Assembly: GCA_002105175.1 (NCBI GenBank)
Contig: MCGE01000009.1
Coordinates: 1,054,001 to 1,118,000, forward strand
Direction: 5' to 3'
DNA length: 64,000 nucleotides
Source of the DNA: Absidia repens
Taxonomy: Eukaryota; Mucoromycota; Mucoromycetes; Mucorales; Cunninghamellaceae
Shown here in pieces: positions 60,461 to 64,000 of the stretch. Positions within the stretch are counted from its first letter, which is position 1, and the number at the start of each line of letters is the position of its first letter. The translations under genes were made by a program, and so were the position numbers. The notes below the pieces were generated by a model. That model was not told the DNA's origin. It did no database searches and worked only from the letters and a program-made list of their open reading frames with translations.

Positions 60461-61780
60461 ATGCCTTCTTTTACGATTACTATTCCTGAAGCTCCTTCTC
60501 CCAACTACGTCCTTGTGAAGAACATCTCCCTTGAGTCCTCTGAAAAGACAGGTAAATTCAAAACGATAAAATGAACAGGGATTAAAGACCTGCAGTGTCA
60601 ACTCACCTGTACTTTTTTTCTATTTATTACATAGTTAAGGAATTCTTTTTATTCTGTGGGAAAATCAAGGAATTTGAATTGCTCAAGTAAGTTTAACTGA
60701 ATTTTGAGAAGACTACGTTAGAGGATGACGAGAGAGAGAGAGATATCATGAAATGACAGTGGGGCGATATATATGTATTGTTTGCTGGACATATTTAAAC
60801 TAAGCTAACGTTTTTGTGGAAACAGGGATGAAGATGAAACTCATCAAGTAGCTTTGGTCAACTTTGAGCGTGAATCGGCCGCCAAGACCGCGTCACTTCT
60901 CAGCAGTGGTAAGTGGGGTCAAGTGATATCGTATGATTCGAAACTTATCTATTGTCTTTTTTTTTTTTTTTTTTTTTTTTTATAATGATAGCTTTGATTG
61001 ATAATGAACATATTACTGTCTCTCCCTACTTTGAATCAGCTATTCCCGCCGAAACTGAAAGAGAAGACGATGCTCATGAAACATCTTCTCAAGAAGCCAA
61101 ACCCAAGGCCCGGATTGCTGCTGAAATCCTTGCAAGCGGTTACCTTCTCCAAGATCAAATTGTTGCAAAAGGATTGGAATATGATGGTAAATACAACGTG
61201 ACTTCTCGTCTTACAGGCTATTTGAACTACTTCCAAAACAATGGTAAGAAACTAAAGCGAAGGAAGGGGTGTGTGTGAGTGATCTCTTCATCAAATGGAT
61301 ATGATTTTGTTGTTGGGGTTGGGGGGTTAGGAATTTTTCTTTTGAAATCACGAGATGAAAATATGATATGGAACTAACTAGAATTCTTTTCCACTCTTAT
61401 AGTCAAGCAATTCGATGAAAAATACCGTATCTGGGACAAAGCGAATGAAATTGATCAAAAGTATAAGATTCAAGAAAAGGTGACTAGTGCCGCTCAAACT
61501 GCCCAAACCAAAGCCCAGGCCGCTCTACAAACACCCACCGGTCAAAAGGTCAACGATTTTGCCAATCAAACCTTCAACAAAATCGCTACAGTACATTACG
61601 AAGCCAAGAAAATTCAAGTATGAATAGTTTGTGATGTTGGGATAAAATTAAGTTTGTGACACTAATTCTTTTTCTTTCCTTTTTGTTGGGCAATTGTTTT
61701 AGCTTGACAAGAGCGATAAGGAAAAATCTCCTGCCACCACCTCTGTTTCTGATGAAAAGGTCACTGCTGCTGCTTCCTAA
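60461..61780 (+). CDS. RRM-domain protein, Vip1-like
   Basis: Six exons: 60461-60551, 60635-60686, 60826-60908, 60992-61243, 61403-61617, 61703-61780. The protein is about 256 aa. An N-terminal RRM-like fold reads NYVLVKNISLESSEKTVKEF, then 'FFLFCGKIKEFELLKDED' and 'HQVALVNFERESAAKTASLL'. A linker leads to 'IAAEILASGYLLQDQIVAKG', a block typical of fungal Vip1-type proteins, and an Ala/Gln-rich helical tail (AAQTAQTKAQAALQ). The second RNP motif is weak (VALVNF). S. pombe Vip1 is a p53-antibody-reactive RRM protein of unclear role. Nuclear or cytoplasmic RNA binding is inferred. Confidence 0.88.
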
Positions 61781-62615
61781 AAGGTTATGGTGAATAGAAA
61801 TATTTTATTTTAGTTTAGCTGCCATTTGACACTTTGTCAAATGCTATAGGTTTAGTTTACCCTTCTTTTTTTATTGTATTCCATCATACTTTTTATTATG
61901 ATCATTTATACTCCCATTATATCATCAGTTTTACATCAAAAAAATCTATAAACCAATAAACAATATATATGTATATATATTTGCTAATAAACAATGTTTG
62001 TTGGTTTTCGGAAGGCATTGACTATGGCAACAATACTATGTATTTAGCGTGCTAACTGTACACTGGCACGATGAAATATTGGGAGAGGGAATCATATTAT
62101 AAATGTGAGGGGATGTGATGCAGAATATGACCAAAGATCACAAGGTGTGATCATATTATTGACAGAAAATTAGGCGTGCGTTGTTTCTGGCAGAGTTTTT
62201 TGTCGTATGTCATGCTAAAAAAAAATGCCACCTATTTGCGATGTGGATTGACGTTATAATAAGCTATGTGATATATTCAAAATAACTCAAATTTCAGCCC
62301 AAGATTTGGTTTTGTTTTATTGGGGGAGGAGGCAAGATATTCGGCACTACTACTTCGCTCTTTTAAAATTAGATCTACTGGATGTAAAGTGGGGAGCAAC
62401 TGAAATGTGGATTTTGGTGGGATAGAAATATACGTCTCTGCTAATTTGCACTTTTATAAATAACCCATTGTTCCTCGTGGTTGTCGTTTGGGCTTGTACG
62501 TATGTGGGAGCGGGGGGGGCGTTTACAAATCGCGCAAAAGCAACTTCGTTTACAGCACAAAGAATTAGTGGATGACGGATAATAAAATTGTATTTTATGG
62601 AGGGATAATTAATGG
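61781..62615. other. Intergenic
   Basis: Vip1-like 3' UTR with AATAAA sites (about 61954, 61986). No gene is supported. Confidence 0.5.
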
Positions 62616-62619
62616 TTAA

Positions 62620-63487
62620 CAATAAACTATGGTCTTGGGGTCATTGTACTAAAGGATCTATTGGAGGTAGCATGAGGGACTCTAATGGGTGATCTGAAAA
62701 ATGGTCAGCACTAATCTAAAAGGTGCGATGGTAAAAAGATATTTATTGTGCAGTACAAAACGGAAGAAACCAATGAAACATTATTGATTGAAGGACGTAA
62801 AAGAGATATATTTTATTCAGATGCAGATACAAACTATGGACAAACTAACACTAAACCAAGCTAATGACGACTCCAAAAAGCCAAACTAATGGTGACTTCA
62901 GATCCTAGATCCAAAATGAAAGGGTTTCCCCATGCATCTTGTAATCCCTGAGCTGAAAATCCTTCCAAAAAAGTTGAATGGTTAAAAAGAAAAAAGAAAA
63001 TGGGAAGAAAGAGAGTGCGAAATAAAAAAAAAAATTGGGAGTAAATAAATATTCACGTGGACGGTATTTAAATTGTTTTTTTTTTTGGAGTTTACAAAAA
63101 TGGAACCCCCTTTTTTTTACATCATTCAACACCTTAAAATATCATCAATATGTTGGTTCTCTTCTCATTACCATTTAACCCTGACTTCATGGTTGTTCTA
63201 TTTTTTTGATGCCTTTGAAGACAGGGCGGAACGAATTTGGTATATGCTAGTTAACCTCCGTTTTGTATCATAGAATAGCTTGTCACTCTCGATAGGATAT
63301 CTTACTGTATCCGCTTTGGTTGGACTGGCTTATCTAACATTATGTTCATCATGCAAAAGATACACTGACACTCCTCCGCACCAAAACATCTCACACATAG
63401 TTGTATCAGATATAGTATTATCATCTGGCCAGTTGTATCAGTTATCATAGCTTGTACATATTTACACACATCTGAATAAAATATGCC

Positions 63488-63519
<32 letters not shown>

Positions 63520-63700
63520 GCTCTTTCATCGTCTCTCATACATTTTAATTGCCTTATTGAACTGTTATGCCCGCTCTGCAAAGCACATGTGCATGTAGAT
63601 TAGATATGTTGATCAACCGTCGTCCTCAGCGCCTGTCTACAGTGCTGGATTTCTAATTATAGGGATGAGAGGGATTCTTGAATGGTTTTATAAAATGGTC
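62620..63700 (+). repeat. Dispersed repeat family 1, copy E
   Basis: Blocks 'ctatggacaaactaacac', 'aagggtttccccatgcatc' (about 62920), 'cacgtggacggtatttaaa' at about 63053, then the right arm shared with copy C ('gaatagcttgtcactc', 'tttggttggactgg'). A forward 'gaataaaatatg' lies at about 63474, T31 follows, and the tail is 'cgtcctcagcgcctgtct'. Confidence 0.8.
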
Positions 63701-64000
63701 GCAATGAACGCATGAAAAAGGGCAGCGATCGACGTATAAAAGAATAAGAAGCGATAAACGCATAAAAGTAGCATGATTGAAGCGTACTCGAGGGTATTGG
63801 GTCGTATGACATTTCTTTGGAAGGGTGTACATATACTGTAAACGTCTTAAAGTTGTAATTACTCTACCTTTCAGTCGAAGTCGTCCTGATTCAAATACCC
63901 AAGCATTATTTTTATGATTAAAAATAATACTCGAACCGCACAATTTTGTTCTTTTTTTACGTGGTTAAAAGACTTATTATCAAACACAGTACTCTCCAGA

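Overview
The window is eukaryotic and fungal. Genes carry many short GT-AG introns (about 45-110 nt), intergenic DNA is AT-rich with long poly-A/T tracts and microsatellites, and the gene set is that of a basal fungus, most likely Mucoromycota. It includes a QDE1/Rdp1-type RNA-dependent RNA polymerase, a Ysc84/SH3YL1 protein, a Vip1-like RRM protein, an Mss4 PIP kinase and a Sec2-type GEF. No species is assigned. I rebuilt gene models by joining reading frames across splice sites with matching phase, so most exon coordinates should be right to within a base or two.

Layout. 0-1.2 kb: a secreted Ser/Thr-rich protein with a GPI-type tail. 1.4-7.5 kb: a mobile-element island. It holds one copy of a dispersed repeat, a large six-exon gene for a Fanzor protein (the eukaryotic relative of TnpB, an RNA-guided RuvC nuclease family) and a Ty3/gypsy RNase H remnant. 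7.5-17.3 kb is gene-poor, with a Myb/SANT-like protein, a C2H2 protein and more repeats. 17.3-35.8 kb is gene-dense: RNA-dependent RNA polymerase, chitinase-domain (CHID1-like) protein, Ysc84-like, acyl-CoA dehydrogenase, NC2-beta, PI4P 5-kinase and Sec2-like GEF. 36-42.3 kb is repeat-rich, with one small zinc-binding protein gene hidden in four short exons and a possible tRNA-derived SINE. 42.4-49.2 kb: LRR protein, ribosomal protein uS19 (S15), MFSD5-like transporter and exosome subunit RRP42/EXOSC7. 49.2-51.9 kb: repeats. 52-61.8 kb: REI1, a hypothetical protein, TAF5, ribosomal protein uL15 and a Vip1-like RRM protein. 61.8-64 kb: another repeat copy.

How things connect. Several genes are head to head over short shared promoters: RdRP/CHID1-like (130 bp), REI1/hypothetical (about 215 bp), TAF5/uL15 (about 270 bp), MFSD5/RRP42 (about 305 bp) and PI4P5K/Sec2 (about 380 bp). 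The last pair joins two regulators of polarised secretion. A motif close to GGCGGGATTTGAA recurs upstream of at least five genes and, next to a CACGTG box, inside the dispersed repeat.

The most notable locus is the Fanzor gene. All three RuvC acidic residues and the C4 zinc ribbon are visible. It also has a very long N-terminal half with a Cys/His cluster, a tandem-repeat insert inside the nuclease domain, a GC-AG intron and a hairpin just past the stop, where a guide RNA might be encoded. Two single-base frame breaks interrupt it. A similar break in the essential TAF5 gene suggests that base-calling errors in the assembly are at least as likely as decay.
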